A DNA stretch of 64,000 nucleotides from Pseudomonas rhodesiae (GCF_007858255.1 NZ_VFEU01000005.1:248001-312000), one strand, 5' to 3'. Shown: positions 15,601 through 26,737, counted from the first letter of the stretch. Notes: generated by a model not told the origin, from the letters alone. Made by a program: numbers and translations.

Positions 15601-17904
15601 TTGAACATTTCCCACCTGCGCCGCTCGTTGTTGGCACTGTCCGTTGCGGCTGCCACTGCCACGGTCCATGCCGCACCCGCACCCGACTTCAACCATGACC
15701 TGAACAACGGGGCCTACAACAGCGACGGCGATGTTTTCAATAACGCCACCCTGACCGGGACCTCGCAAAACGCAGGTGTCGGCCTGCTCAACGTGACCCT
15801 GGCGGGCAATCTGATCAATCAGGGCAACATCAACCTGACGACCACCAGCCCCAGCGACGTCCCATCCGGCATCGCCGTACTCCTTAATTCCAACATCGCG
15901 GGCGACCTGGTCAATAACGGCGACATTACGGTGAGCGGCAACGGCGCGATGGGGCTGGACCTGTATCAGGCGAATATCGCGGGCAATGTAAACAACAACG
16001 GCAAGATCAGTGTGACTGGCCAAAACGCCAACGGCATGATGATCACCTCGACTCAGGCGCGCATCAATAACTCGGGCACGATCACCGCTCGCGGCCTCGA
16101 TTCAGCGGGCATCGAGATCGAGAACGCGCGCTTCACCGGGCAGATGACAGGCGCGCCCTTCACAAGCGATATCAACAACAGCGGGACTATCTCCGGCGAA
16201 GGCATGGGTATCCACTTCGTCAACCTCGACACCTCCGGGGGCTTCGACACCCTCTCCATCAGGCAGACAGGTGGCCTGATCGAAGGCGGCATTGCGGCAA
16301 TTCTGGTGAACGACAACGCCTCACCCTCGTATTTCTACTGGCAAGGTGGTCAGGTCAAGGGTGACCTGCTGGGCCTCAGTGGCGTGCTGGTGCAAGGCGA
16401 GGCGATGTTCGATGGCTCGACCATCCGCGCCGGTTTCGTCGATATCGACGGTGGCCGCCTGACGCTGCTTCGCCCGCAGACCACCATCGTCGGCGACCTC
16501 GACATGGACAGCGACACTGCGCGCCTGCGTCTGCTGCTTGATAACGACACACTGCCCAACGCGCCGATCCTGAAAGTCACCGGCAATACCTTCTTCTCGG
16601 CAGGCAGCCAGATCGAATTGCAGGCCCGCTCCGATGACTTCCGCACCTCGGCCGCGGGCAACCGCTACACCCTTATCAATTCCGGTACGTGGGAAGACCC
16701 AGAGAACCTGTCCGTGGTTTCCTCCTCGGCCCTGCTTGAGGTAAAGAACTTCGGCATTGAAGGCCAGGACGTGAAAGCACTGGTTGCCACCCGCAATGAT
16801 GAGGTCGTCACACAAGACCTGCTGGGTGCCCACGGCTCGCGTAATGCGGTGAATGCCATCAAGCCGTTCAAGAACACGGTGATGGGCCAACTGGACGAAA
16901 GCGACCCGGTATTCCAAAGCTTCGCCAACGCCGCCACCGCCGAAGAGCTGGCCAAACTGGCCGAAACCCTGACGCCGGATGTCAGCCGTGGGGCGATCAA
17001 CGCTGCCACCAACAGCCAGAACTTGGTCGCAAGCGCCATCAACCGTCGTGCCAGCAAAGCGCGCAGCGGTTTGTCCTCCGGTGACGTGCTGGCTGAACAA
17101 GGCGTATGGCTGCAAGCGCTGTCCAGCGATGCCGACCAAGACAGTCGCCACGGTGTCGCGGGCTACGACGCCAACACCAACGGCATCGCCGTGGGCGCCG
17201 ACGGCAAGGTCAACGCCGAGACCACCGTGGGCCTGGCTTACAGCTACCTGACCAGCGACGTCAAATCCGACCTGGGCAACAAAACCGATGTCAGTGGCCA
17301 CGCATTGACCCTGTACGGCAACTGGGCCCGTGACAACTTCTTTGTCGACACCTCGCTGATGTATGGCTGGAACGACAACGAATCCAAACGCTACATCGCC
17401 GGCACCCGTGCCAAGGCCGACTACGACAGTGAGATCTTTGGCGTCAACGCACTGGCCGGCTACACGTTGCAGCTCAACAAGCAGTGGCTGCTGGAACCTC
17501 AGGTCGGTGCGCGCTATGCCAATGTGTCGATGGATTCGTACCACGAGAAAGGCAGCTCAGCCGCCCTCAACGTCGGCAGCCAGCGCTATGAAATCGGCGA
17601 AATGGGCCTGGGCGCTCGCCTGGCGGCCGCTTTTGACCTAGGTGCAGGCAGCCTGGAACCGGAAGCCAAGCTGATGGCCTGGCACGACTTCATCGGCGAC
17701 AAGGCCGGCACCACCTCCACCTTCGTGCTCGGCGGCACCCCATTCACCACCACCGGCGCCACACCAGCGCGCGACAGCTACGAGCTGGGCCTGGGTGCAA
17801 ACTACCGAGTGGGCGCTTGGAGCGTGGGAGGGACATACAACTACCTGACCAGCAGTGGTTTCGACGCCGACACTTTCAGCGCGAACGTGCGTTACGACTT
17901 CTGA
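15601..17904 (+). CDS. autotransporter (type Va) with short beta-helical passenger (767 aa)
   Basis: The signal peptide is at residues 1-25 (LLALSVAAATATVHAAPA). A passenger of about 400 residues follows, built from imperfect repeats with spaced Asn-Asn-Gly/Ser-Gly-x-Ile turns (LINQGNI, LVNNGDI, NVNNNGKI, RINNSGTI). These are the hallmark of a right-handed beta helix. An autotransporter barrel fills about residues 500-767 and ends in the outer-membrane signature RYDF with terminal Phe. The start is TTG at 15601, preceded by AAGGAT; no ATG fits the signal peptide. The passenger has no recognisable protease or lipase motif, so adhesion or a surface role is the most likely guess. It ends at a strong bidirectional terminator. 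Confidence 0.9.
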   Translation: MNISHLRRSLLALSVAAATATVHAAPAPDFNHDLNNGAYNSDGDVFNNATLTGTSQNAGVGLLNVTLAGNLINQGNINLTTTSPSDVPSGIAVLLNSNIAGDLVNNGDITVSGNGAMGLDLYQANIAGNVNNNGKISVTGQNANGMMITSTQARINNSGTITARGLDSAGIEIENARFTGQMTGAPFTSDINNSGTISGEGMGIHFVNLDTSGGFDTLSIRQTGGLIEGGIAAILVNDNASPSYFYWQGGQVKGDLLGLSGVLVQGEAMFDGSTIRAGFVDIDGGRLTLLRPQTTIVGDLDMDSDTARLRLLLDNDTLPNAPILKVTGNTFFSAGSQIELQARSDDFRTSAAGNRYTLINSGTWEDPENLSVVSSSALLEVKNFGIEGQDVKALVATRNDEVVTQDLLGAHGSRNAVNAIKPFKNTVMGQLDESDPVFQSFANAATAEELAKLAETLTPDVSRGAINAATNSQNLVASAINRRASKARSGLSSGDVLAEQGVWLQALSSDADQDSRHGVAGYDANTNGIAVGADGKVNAETTVGLAYSYLTSDVKSDLGNKTDVSGHALTLYGNWARDNFFVDTSLMYGWNDNESKRYIAGTRAKADYDSEIFGVNALAGYTLQLNKQWLLEPQVGARYANVSMDSYHEKGSSAALNVGSQRYEIGEMGLGARLAAAFDLGAGSLEPEAKLMAWHDFIGDKAGTTSTFVLGGTPFTTTGATPARDSYELGLGANYRVGAWSVGGTYNYLTSSGFDADTFSANVRYDF

Positions 17905-17919
17905 TAAACCCCTTCGCTA

Positions 17920-17957
17920 GAAACAACAAAACCCGCCCATGCGGGTTTTGTTGTTTC
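17920..17957. terminator. bidirectional intrinsic terminator
   Basis: A long near-perfect palindrome with arms ACAACAAAACCCGC and GCGGGTTTTGTTGT has T-rich sequence on both strands. It lies between the 3' ends of the convergent autotransporter gene (plus) and the metallo-hydrolase gene (minus), and can serve both. Confidence 0.88.
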
Positions 17958-18020
17958 AGGCTGGTGGTTTGCGGCGGGTGGGCGCCGTAGCCGACGCATC
18001 GTAGGCATCGCCAACAGCCG

Positions 18021-18860
18021 CTAAGTTTCGTAGGAAATTTTGTAGGTCTTGCCTAGCCGTTCGACACGTGCAAACCCGAGTTCGCCAAGGTGCATACCCG
18101 CGATAAGAATCTTATCCGAGCTAACAACACTCAATAGTTTGGATCGTGTTTCGGCGCTAAGAAGCGGATCTTGGTCGAATGCAATGGATACATCGGGACG
18201 AGCAATCTGAATTTGGGGGAAATGAACGATATCCCCCCAAACCAGCAGACTACGACCATTGGAATCGAGACGATAACCGCAATGTCCTGCGGTATGCCCC
18301 AGAAGAGGCATCGCACTGATGCCAGGCAGAACTTCGTTATCAGTAAACGTGCGCGTCTTCTCCCGATACTGATCGAACACCTTGCGAGCAAACAGAAAGT
18401 TGCCACGAGCCCGCTCACTCGATCGGCTGAGGTTGCCATCATCCTTCCAAAAAGAAACCTCGCGCTGGTGGACGACTAACTCTGCATCGGGAAAGGCTGC
18501 TTCCCCTGAAGAGTCAAGCAGGCCCCCAACATGGTCGGGATGAGCATGGGTCAGAAGAATGGTGTCAATGTCAGCGGGTTGCACCCCAGCAAGCGCGAGA
18601 TTCGCCTTTAACTTGCCGCCCCACTGCTTGAAACCACCAGCCCCCGCATCGATGAGGATCGTGCGGCCCCTTCCACGCACCAGGTAACAGTTGATGTGAA
18701 TCGAGGACGGGTCGCTCACACCTGCGTCCTGCTGCAACTTGTACGCCTGCGTAGGATTAATGTTGGAGAGAAGATCCAGACTTGCGCAAAGGTATCCATC
18801 ACTGATGGCCGTAATCGAAAAGTCGCCGATCTGCTGGCCCGGAAATTTCATGTCGTTCAT
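18021..18860 (-). CDS. metallo-beta-lactamase-fold hydrolase (279 aa)
   Basis: This protein has the zinc-binding signature THAHPDHVGG (about residues 106-115). Further metal ligands are the His in GHTAGHCGY and the Asp in VWGDIVHF. There is no signal peptide, so it should act in the cytoplasm. The overall pattern, an N-terminal strand block followed by YLVRGRGRTILIDAGAGG, fits the broad MBL-fold family that includes lactonases and thioester hydrolases; the substrate cannot be told. AAGGAG lies seven bases before ATG 18860. It is the last gene of a three-gene minus-strand operon opposite a LysR gene. Confidence 0.88.
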   Translation of the reverse strand: MNDMKFPGQQIGDFSITAISDGYLCASLDLLSNINPTQAYKLQQDAGVSDPSSIHINCYLVRGRGRTILIDAGAGGFKQWGGKLKANLALAGVQPADIDTILLTHAHPDHVGGLLDSSGEAAFPDAELVVHQREVSFWKDDGNLSRSSERARGNFLFARKVFDQYREKTRTFTDNEVLPGISAMPLLGHTAGHCGYRLDSNGRSLLVWGDIVHFPQIQIARPDVSIAFDQDPLLSAETRSKLLSVVSSDKILIAGMHLGELGFARVERLGKTYKISYET

Positions 18861-18881
18861 TGCGGCACTCCTTGCGGATCA

Positions 18882-19208
18882 TCAGTTCCGCGCGTAGAGG
18901 GTATCGGCTGGATAGCCAAAGCAACGGATGCGTGCCGTGAGCCCGGCATGGCGTTTTATTGCCTCATCCAGTCGCGCCATGAAATCGTCCATGACCGATG
19001 GCGTTCTGAACGGTTCGAGGCGGTACTTGATTTGCGCGTAAGCAGGATGCCCACGCCCCTGGCGAGCAGCGACATAGATGACATGCACGTTGTCCAGCGC
19101 AGCCTGGAGGACGTCCGTGCAAAGCAGGGTGCATCGTTCGGTGAGTTCCGCCAGATTCGCTTCGGGCGGCATCTTTTGCGCCTGGATAAAGATCGTCAGG
19201 TTAGGCAT
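18882..19208 (-). CDS. tautomerase-superfamily-like protein (108 aa)
   Basis: The chain starts Met-Pro (MPNLTIFIQAQKMPPE), with Pro as the second codon followed by a beta strand. This is the pattern of tautomerase-superfamily enzymes (4-oxalocrotonate tautomerase, CHMI, MIF), where processed Pro1 is the catalytic base. The length is close to CHMI/MIF-type monomers (about 110-125 aa). A basic pair later in the chain (YRLEPFRTP) could bind an acidic substrate. The family call is by pattern only and could be wrong. It overlaps the upstream gene by 8 nt and lies 21 nt before the MBL-fold gene, so the three are almost certainly one transcript. Confidence 0.55.
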   Translation of the reverse strand: MPNLTIFIQAQKMPPEANLAELTERCTLLCTDVLQAALDNVHVIYVAARQGRGHPAYAQIKYRLEPFRTPSVMDDFMARLDEAIKRHAGLTARIRCFGYPADTLYARN

Positions 19209-19761
19209 GTCGATTCCGCCCCTGCGTCAGGGGCACTGCGCCATTGCCACCGGTCAATTGCGCGGTCATCGGTGCATAGAGGTGCACGTTCTTTGGAAGG
19301 GTATTTGCACCAAGACTAATGGCGCTATCCAGCTTCGCCAGCCACCTGTTTTCAGGACATTTCTCCAATGCGACCGCCCACATCTGCTCAGGCGTGAGCC
19401 CCATCTCGATGAGCGGCTCGGGACCGACTGCGCTCACGATCAGATACTCGCCTTCACCGATGGCAGGCGCGCGCTCAAGGCCGCCGTAAAGATTGCGGTG
19501 CCAATCGGTAATGTACTGCTGCCAGCGCGCGAAGTTGCCCCCGCCCTTCTGGCGATACTCATCACTTTCAAGCACAGCCAGACCGTCGATCGAGTGCATG
19601 GCCAGGTACACAGGGCAACCAGTGCTAATCGCTTTGAAGCGTTGCGAAGTATGGAACCCACTTACGGAAATAAGCGCGGGTAACTTCTCCAAGCTATAGA
19701 AATCATTCCACAGTGCTTCGCTGACTGGGTCAGCAAAGCTGCACTCGACGGTATAGATCAT
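19201..19761 (-). CDS. conserved protein, probably dimeric alpha/beta-barrel type (186 aa)
   Basis: I do not recognise a defined function. The opening MIYTVECSFADPVSEALWNDFYSLEKLPALISVSGF resembles small ferredoxin-like alpha/beta-barrel (EthD/NIPSNAP/ABM-type) proteins. A second similar half may begin near EYLIVSAVGPEP. Such proteins are often auxiliary enzymes in degradation of aromatic or polyketide compounds. No signal peptide or membrane segment is visible. It is the first gene of the operon 19761-18021, divergent from the LysR gene at 19920 with a 158-nt shared control region. Confidence 0.6.
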   Translation of the reverse strand: MIYTVECSFADPVSEALWNDFYSLEKLPALISVSGFHTSQRFKAISTGCPVYLAMHSIDGLAVLESDEYRQKGGGNFARWQQYITDWHRNLYGGLERAPAIGEGEYLIVSAVGPEPLIEMGLTPEQMWAVALEKCPENRWLAKLDSAISLGANTLPKNVHLYAPMTAQLTGGNGAVPLTQGRNRHA

Positions 19762-19847
19762 GGATAGCTTGCTACCGGCCTTTTCGTAGGTCCGGCCCTA
19801 ATTATTGATGTCTAGTCATGCTATGACCTTGATCTCGGCGTATAAAA

Positions 19848-19857
19848 CGATTAATCG
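19848..19857. promoter_or_regulatory. candidate LysR-type operator palindrome
   Basis: A perfect 10-bp palindrome CGATTAATCG lies in the 158-nt gap between the divergent LysR gene and the three-gene operon. A second partial dyad (AGTCATG..CATGACC-like) is near 19814-19828. LysR proteins usually bind such AT-centred dyads next to the genes they control; the assignment is inference from position. Confidence 0.4.
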
Positions 19858-19919
19858 GTATGCTTCAGTGACAAAAGATCAAGCTAAGCTGGATCACCAT
19901 CATCACAAAGGGAACGCTC

Positions 19920-20846
19920 ATGCGAAGGAAGATCCCCAGCAGCACGGCACTGACAGCATTCGAAGCCGCCGCCCGCCACGGCAGTTTCGCGCGCGCAGCA
20001 GAGGAACTGTCTTTGACTGAAGGAGCTATCAGTCGCCAGATCGGCCGGTTGGAAGCCTTCCTCGGGGTCACGCTGTTTGAGCGGATCGGCAATCGTGTCC
20101 GACTCCTTCCTAACGGAGAGCGTTACGCGGCGCAGGTTCGCGAATCACTTGACCGCTTGGATCGGGACAGTCAGTACTTGATGGGGCAGCCGAACGATGG
20201 CGCAAGCCTGGACATTGCCACTATCCCAACGTTCGCGATGCGATGGCTCATCCCTCGCTTGGGACGCTTCCAGCAGAAGCATCCGAACATTACTGTGCAT
20301 TTGGCCGAGCGCATGGAGCCCTTCGTCCTGGCCGGCAGCGGATTCGATGCTGCCATCCATTTCGAACACCCGGCGTGGACGGGCATGCAAACTCACCAAC
20401 TTTTGCATGAAGTGCTGGTTCCGGTTTGCCATCCTGGACTTCTGACAGGACGCAATCGAACAACCGCATTGGACGAATTACCGCGCCTTCACCGACGACA
20501 GAACCCTGACGCTTGGCAACACTACTCCCAAGAGGTGGGAAGCCCGCTGACCAATCCTGCAATTGGCGCACGCTTTGATCTCCATGGAATGTTGATAGAA
20601 GCCGCATTGGCCGGCCTCGGCGTTGCGCTAGTACCGCGCCTGTACGTTGAGACCGAACTGGCGTCAGGAAGCCTGATCGCCCCGTGGCCGGACGGAAAAA
20701 CCATCTCTAAAACCTTCTGCCTCATCCTCCCTGAGCCCATCGAATTGGGTAGAGAGCCAATACAAGCTTTTGCTCAATGGCTGCTCGACGAAGCAAAGAA
20801 GGGAACAGAACTTGCCCGCGGCGATCATCTTCTTCGCCTCCCCTAG
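19920..20846 (+). CDS. LysR-family transcriptional regulator, GcvA-like (308 aa)
   Basis: The N-terminal winged helix-turn-helix (about residues 5-65) reads TALTAFEAAARHGSFARAAEEL then LTEGAISRQIGRLE, the typical pattern of the GcvA/AmpR subgroup. A substrate-binding-like domain follows (about 90-300). The gene is divergent from the tautomerase-like/MBL operon, so it most likely controls that operon in response to a pathway compound. Length is normal. The coding style of this block looks somewhat less G+C-rich than its neighbours, which may indicate later acquisition. Confidence 0.9.
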   Translation: MRRKIPSSTALTAFEAAARHGSFARAAEELSLTEGAISRQIGRLEAFLGVTLFERIGNRVRLLPNGERYAAQVRESLDRLDRDSQYLMGQPNDGASLDIATIPTFAMRWLIPRLGRFQQKHPNITVHLAERMEPFVLAGSGFDAAIHFEHPAWTGMQTHQLLHEVLVPVCHPGLLTGRNRTTALDELPRLHRRQNPDAWQHYSQEVGSPLTNPAIGARFDLHGMLIEAALAGLGVALVPRLYVETELASGSLIAPWPDGKTISKTFCLILPEPIELGREPIQAFAQWLLDEAKKGTELARGDHLLRLP

Positions 20847-20960
20847 ACGCTCACACGCTTGAGCCAGGGTGATCCCGCCTAAGCCGTAACGACCGGAGCT
20901 GACGTCACACAGACACGCTGCCTGGCGATGCACAAAGCTGCCAGAATTTGCCAGCCCCAA

Positions 20961-20989
20961 AAAGCCAAAAGCCCGCAGTTACGCGGGCT
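20961..20989 (-). terminator. intrinsic terminator of guaBA
   Basis: A 7-bp stem AGCCCGC/GCGGGCT (20970-20976 with 20983-20989) with a 6-nt loop is followed on the minus strand by TTTTGGCTTTTT. It sits 48 nt after the guaA stop. A short direct repeat of GTGCCGGAC (21012-21020, 21022-21030) lies between. Confidence 0.75.
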
Positions 20990-21036
20990 CCAGGGCATTT
21001 TTTGCTAGTGGGTGCCGGACAGTGCCGGACGTCCCA

Positions 21037-22614
21037 TCATTCCCACTCAATCGTCGCCGGCGGCTTGCTCGACACGTCATACGTCACGCGCGAGATGCCT
21101 TCGATCTCATTGATGATACGGCCGCTGACGGTTTCCAGCAGTTCGTACGGCAGGTGTGCCCAGCGGGCGGTCATGAAGTCGATGGTTTCCACTGCGCGCA
21201 GGGCCACGACCCAGGCGTAACGACGGCCATCGCCGACCACGCCAACCGACTTGACCGGCTGGAACACCACGAACGCCTGGCTGACTTTGTGGTACCAGTC
21301 GGCCTTGCGCAGTTCTTCGATGAAGATATGGTCGGCGCGACGCAGCAGGTCGGCGTATTCCTTCTTCACTTCACCAAGGATACGCACACCCAGGCCCGGG
21401 CCTGGGAAGGGGTGACGGTAGACCATGTCGTACGGCAGGCCCAGTTCCAGGCCCAGGCGACGGACTTCGTCCTTGAACAGTTCGCGCAGCGGTTCGACCA
21501 GCTTGAGGTTCATTTCCTCAGGCAGGCCACCCACGTTGTGGTGGGACTTGATCACGTGGGCCTTGCCGCTCTTGGCGCCGGCCGACTCGATCACGTCGGG
21601 GTAGATGGTGCCCTGGGCGAGGTACTTGATGTTGTCCAGTTTGCTGGACTGGGCATCGAACACGTCGATGAAGGTGCGACCGATGATCTTGCGCTTCTTC
21701 TCCGGGTCGGACTCGCCGGCCAGGTTATTCAGGAATTGCTCTTCGGCGTTGGCGCGGATCACTTTGACGCCCATGTTCTCGGCGAACATGGCCATCACTT
21801 GCTCGCCTTCGTGCAGGCGCAACAGGCCGTTGTCGACGAACACGCAGGTCAGTTGGTCGCCGATGGCCTTGTGCAGCAGCGCAGCAACCACGGAGGAGTC
21901 AACGCCGCCCGACAGACCAAGCAGCACGTTGTCGGTACCGACCTGGGCGCGTACTTGGGCGATGGCGTCTTCAGCGATTTTCGACGGGGTCCACAGGGCT
22001 TCACACTCGCAGATATCGAGGATGAAGCGCGACAGAATGCGCCCGCCTTGCTTGGTGTGGGTCACTTCCGGGTGGAACTGCACGCCGTAGTAGCGACGCT
22101 CGTCACTGAACATGCCGGCGATCGGGCAGCTCGGGGTGCTGGCCAGGATGTGGAAGTCTTCCGGCATTTTGGTGACCTTGTCACCGTGGCTCATCCATAC
22201 GTCGAGGCCGAACAGGCCGTCGGCGTCGACGTGATCTTCGATGCCGTCCAGCAGGCGGCTCTTGCCGACCACGTCCACACGGGCGTAACCGAACTCACGC
22301 AACTCGGAACCTTCGACCTTGCCGCCCAGTTGCTCGGCCATGGTCTGCATGCCGTAGCAAATACCGAAGACCGGCACGCCCAGGTCGAACACGGCTTGTG
22401 GGCAGCGCGGGCTGTTGGCTTCGTGCACGGACTCGGGGCCGCCGGCGAGGATGACACCTTTAGGGGCGAATTCGCGGATCGCTTCGTCGTCCATGTCGAA
22501 CGGATGCAGTTCGCAATACACGCCGATTTCACGCACGCGGCGGGCGATCAGTTGGGTGTACTGGGAACCGAAGTCGAGGATCAGGATGCGGTGGGCGTGA
22601 ATGTCGAGGGCCAT
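21037..22614 (-). CDS. guaA: GMP synthase, glutamine-hydrolysing (525 aa)
   Basis: GuaA converts XMP to GMP with glutamine and ATP. The amidotransferase domain is at residues 1-200, with nucleophile Cys86 in GICYGMQ and catalytic His in GVQFHPEV. The ATP-pyrophosphatase domain has the PP-loop LSGGVDSS near residue 235. The dimerisation domain ends in the family's KPPATIEWE tail. I use ATG 22614 ([11 protein letters not shown]), which gives the canonical 525 aa; the frame extends nine codons further upstream without family support. It follows guaB with a 126-nt gap that holds a repeat, so guaBA form one operon. Confidence 0.98.
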   Translation of the reverse strand: MALDIHAHRILILDFGSQYTQLIARRVREIGVYCELHPFDMDDEAIREFAPKGVILAGGPESVHEANSPRCPQAVFDLGVPVFGICYGMQTMAEQLGGKVEGSELREFGYARVDVVGKSRLLDGIEDHVDADGLFGLDVWMSHGDKVTKMPEDFHILASTPSCPIAGMFSDERRYYGVQFHPEVTHTKQGGRILSRFILDICECEALWTPSKIAEDAIAQVRAQVGTDNVLLGLSGGVDSSVVAALLHKAIGDQLTCVFVDNGLLRLHEGEQVMAMFAENMGVKVIRANAEEQFLNNLAGESDPEKKRKIIGRTFIDVFDAQSSKLDNIKYLAQGTIYPDVIESAGAKSGKAHVIKSHHNVGGLPEEMNLKLVEPLRELFKDEVRRLGLELGLPYDMVYRHPFPGPGLGVRILGEVKKEYADLLRRADHIFIEELRKADWYHKVSQAFVVFQPVKSVGVVGDGRRYAWVVALRAVETIDFMTARWAHLPYELLETVSGRIINEIEGISRVTYDVSSKPPATIEWE

Positions 22615-22635
22615 GAGAGAAACTCTGAAGAGCAG

Positions 22636-22734
22636 TTGCAAGCTTCAAGCTGCAAGCTGCAAGTAATCGGAAGCCGCGCGGTAGCTGTACGAATACAGCC
22701 CCGCTTGCAGCTTATAACTTGTGGCTTATAGCTG
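22636..22734. repeat. AAGCTTGCAGCTT-type inverted repeat between guaB and guaA
   Basis: At 22636-22663 an arm repeats CAAGCT three times (around AAGCTTCAAGCTGCAAGC). At 22704-22734 the complementary arm reads CTTGCAGCTTATAACTTG and continues with a similar GTGGCTTATAGCTG. The arms can pair through CAAGCTGCAAG/CTTGCAGCTT. Similar GCTTGCAGCTT-rich units are recalled from other pseudomonad intergenic regions. It occupies nearly the whole guaB-guaA gap. Confidence 0.65.
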
Positions 22735-22740
22735 TCGGCA

Positions 22741-24863
<2,123 letters not shown>

Positions 24864-24928
24864 GGGAGTCCTGCGGTGTGGCTTCTGACGCCTGGGAGGA
24901 CGGCAGCTTAATCCCTGAAGAAATCAGG

Positions 24929-25696
24929 TCAAGTACTCAAATACCGTCCAATCAACGCAATGCCGCTGGCCAGCACCAGCCAAGTCACCAAGCGCACGAA
25001 TGCCTCCCGCGACAGGCGCATCGTCAACCTGCGCCCTGCCCACAACCCCACAGCCATCGCCGGCAACAAGCACACGGCAAGTAGCAACAGCGGTAAGTCC
25101 GCATACACGCCGGCGACCAGGAACAGGCTCAAGCGCACCACAGTGCTGCAACTGATCAACGCACTTTGGGTGGCGCGCGCCGCGTCCTTGGGCAGACGAC
25201 TGTTCAGGTAGATCGCATATAAAAAACCGCCGCTGCCGAACAGCGCACCAAACAGCCCGCCGATCGTTCCCATCGGGATCGACCAACCCGCAGCCAACTG
25301 CGTCGGGCGGGCCTTTATCGCCAGGCTATAAAGGGCGTAGGCACTGATAAACAACCCCATCAACAGCAGCAGCAGGTCGGAATGCAGATTGAGCAAAAAC
25401 ACCACGCCCAAGGTGCAACCGACGGCCATGCACGGCAGCAGGCGCAATAACTCGGGCTTGCTCACGTCTCGTCGGGTTTGCAGCAAACCGCCAAATGCCG
25501 CGACAAAATCCAACAGCACCAGCAGTGGGATGATCTTCGACAGCGGCATAAACACAATCAACACCGGCCCGGCCACCAGCGCCGTGCCAAAGCCGGCGAT
25601 GCCGAACACGATATAGGCAACGGCCACGCCCAGGCCGATCACGAGCCACTCCAAACCGCTAAACGACCACTGACTCATCAGCTCAACCGGGCCCAT
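24929..25696 (-). CDS. TSUP/TauE-SafE family membrane permease (255 aa)
   Basis: This inner-membrane protein has about seven or eight hydrophobic segments and two half-repeats with the family's GxxGFGxA and GFLxGxFG-like motifs (GIAGFGTALVAGP and GTIGGLFGALFGSGGF). The family exports or imports sulfite, sulfoacetate and other small organosulfur anions; the substrate here is unknown. I choose ATG 25696, which has AAGGA six bases upstream, over an in-frame ATG at 25735. The gene is divergent from a LysR gene 100 nt away that may regulate it. Confidence 0.88.
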   Translation of the reverse strand: MGPVELMSQWSFSGLEWLVIGLGVAVAYIVFGIAGFGTALVAGPVLIVFMPLSKIIPLLVLLDFVAAFGGLLQTRRDVSKPELLRLLPCMAVGCTLGVVFLLNLHSDLLLLLMGLFISAYALYSLAIKARPTQLAAGWSIPMGTIGGLFGALFGSGGFLYAIYLNSRLPKDAARATQSALISCSTVVRLSLFLVAGVYADLPLLLLAVCLLPAMAVGLWAGRRLTMRLSREAFVRLVTWLVLASGIALIGRYLST

Positions 25697-25795
25697 GGGT
25701 GATTCCTTGCAAGAGATGGCGTTCACTTTAGCCATCGACGAGCGTTGCGACTAATATCTTCAAATCCTTCAAGCCATCTTAAAAAGGCATAACGC

Positions 25796-26686
25796 GTGAT
25801 CTCCACCCGCCAATTGCGCTACTTCGTTGAAATCGCCGACAGCGGCAGTTTCAGTGCCGCGGCCGAGCGCCTGTTCGTCGCGCAATCGGCCTTGAGCCGG
25901 CAAATCAAGGCGCTTGAGCACCAACTGCAAACGCCGCTGTTCGAACGCACGGCGCGTCAACCGAAGCTGACGGCGGCGGGCGAAGCCTTTTACCCTCGGG
26001 CGCGCAACCTGCTGAGCGAACTGCATAAGGCCAGTGAAGCGGCGACCCAGATCGGCAGCGGCCAGGTCGGCACCCTGCGTCTGAGCCATTCGAGCACCGT
26101 GCCGATGAGCGGCGTGCTGCTGCGCGGCATCAGTGCCTGGCTGGAGCGCTGCCCTGGGGTGTCGGTGGATATCGCCAAGATGTCCTCCGAAGCGCAGCTG
26201 GAAGAGATCGCCGACGGCCGCCTGGACATCGGCCTGCTGCGCTTGCCGGTGTTGCGCCAGCGCGAAGGCGTGCGCGTACAGCCTTTATACAGCGAACCCT
26301 TGATGCTGGCGGTGCCGCCGAACCATGCGCTGGCTGGCCGTGATGCGCCCATAGAGCTGGCGCAGTTGCGGGATGAGGCGTTTATTTCGATCCCCCATCC
26401 TCAGCGCGGCGGTTTGAGTTATCTGTCCGCCGAGCTGTGCATGCGCGCCGGTTTTTTCCCCAAGGCGGCCCGGGTGATGTCGCGCAAGACCACGCAGTTG
26501 CAGTTGATCCAGGCCGGTTTCGGTATTGCCTTGTTACCAAAATCCATGCAGGACATTGCACCTGCCAACCTGCGTTTTTTACCTCTGGCCGAGCCGGACA
26601 GCCTCAGCACCGTGGCCCTGGCCTGCGCGCAAGGGCCGAGCGCGCTGGTCGAGCAATTCTGCCAAACCCTGCGCGAATGCCTATAA
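25796..26686 (+). CDS. LysR-family transcriptional regulator (296 aa)
   Basis: The winged helix-turn-helix occupies residues 1-60 (ISTRQLRYFVEIADSGSFSAAAERL, then SALSRQIKALEHQL), and a LysR effector-binding domain follows (about 90-290). The start is GTG 25796 with AAGGC upstream. It resembles the CynR/BenM-like group in its opening residues. It faces the TSUP permease gene, so control of anion transport is a reasonable inference. It ends 30 nt before xseA. Confidence 0.9.
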   Translation: MISTRQLRYFVEIADSGSFSAAAERLFVAQSALSRQIKALEHQLQTPLFERTARQPKLTAAGEAFYPRARNLLSELHKASEAATQIGSGQVGTLRLSHSSTVPMSGVLLRGISAWLERCPGVSVDIAKMSSEAQLEEIADGRLDIGLLRLPVLRQREGVRVQPLYSEPLMLAVPPNHALAGRDAPIELAQLRDEAFISIPHPQRGGLSYLSAELCMRAGFFPKAARVMSRKTTQLQLIQAGFGIALLPKSMQDIAPANLRFLPLAEPDSLSTVALACAQGPSALVEQFCQTLRECL

Positions 26687-26696
26687 ACTGCCGCCC

Positions 26697-26737
26697 ATGA
26701 TTAAAGACCTGTTGCCATGATTAAAGACCCGTTTGCC
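26697..26737 (+). repeat. tandem duplication of the xseA start region
   Basis: The 20-nt unit ATGATTAAAGACCTGTTGCC (26697-26716) is followed at once by a near copy (26717-26737) that forms the real start of xseA. The first copy is out of frame and gives a seven-codon reading frame (MIKDLLP) whose TGA overlaps the xseA ATG. Only one of the two ATGs reads into xseA. Confidence 0.8.

Noticed and set aside
21012..21030. Direct repeat GTGCCGGAC downstream of guaA
   Set aside because: Only two 9-bp copies one base apart; too short to call an att site or a target duplication.
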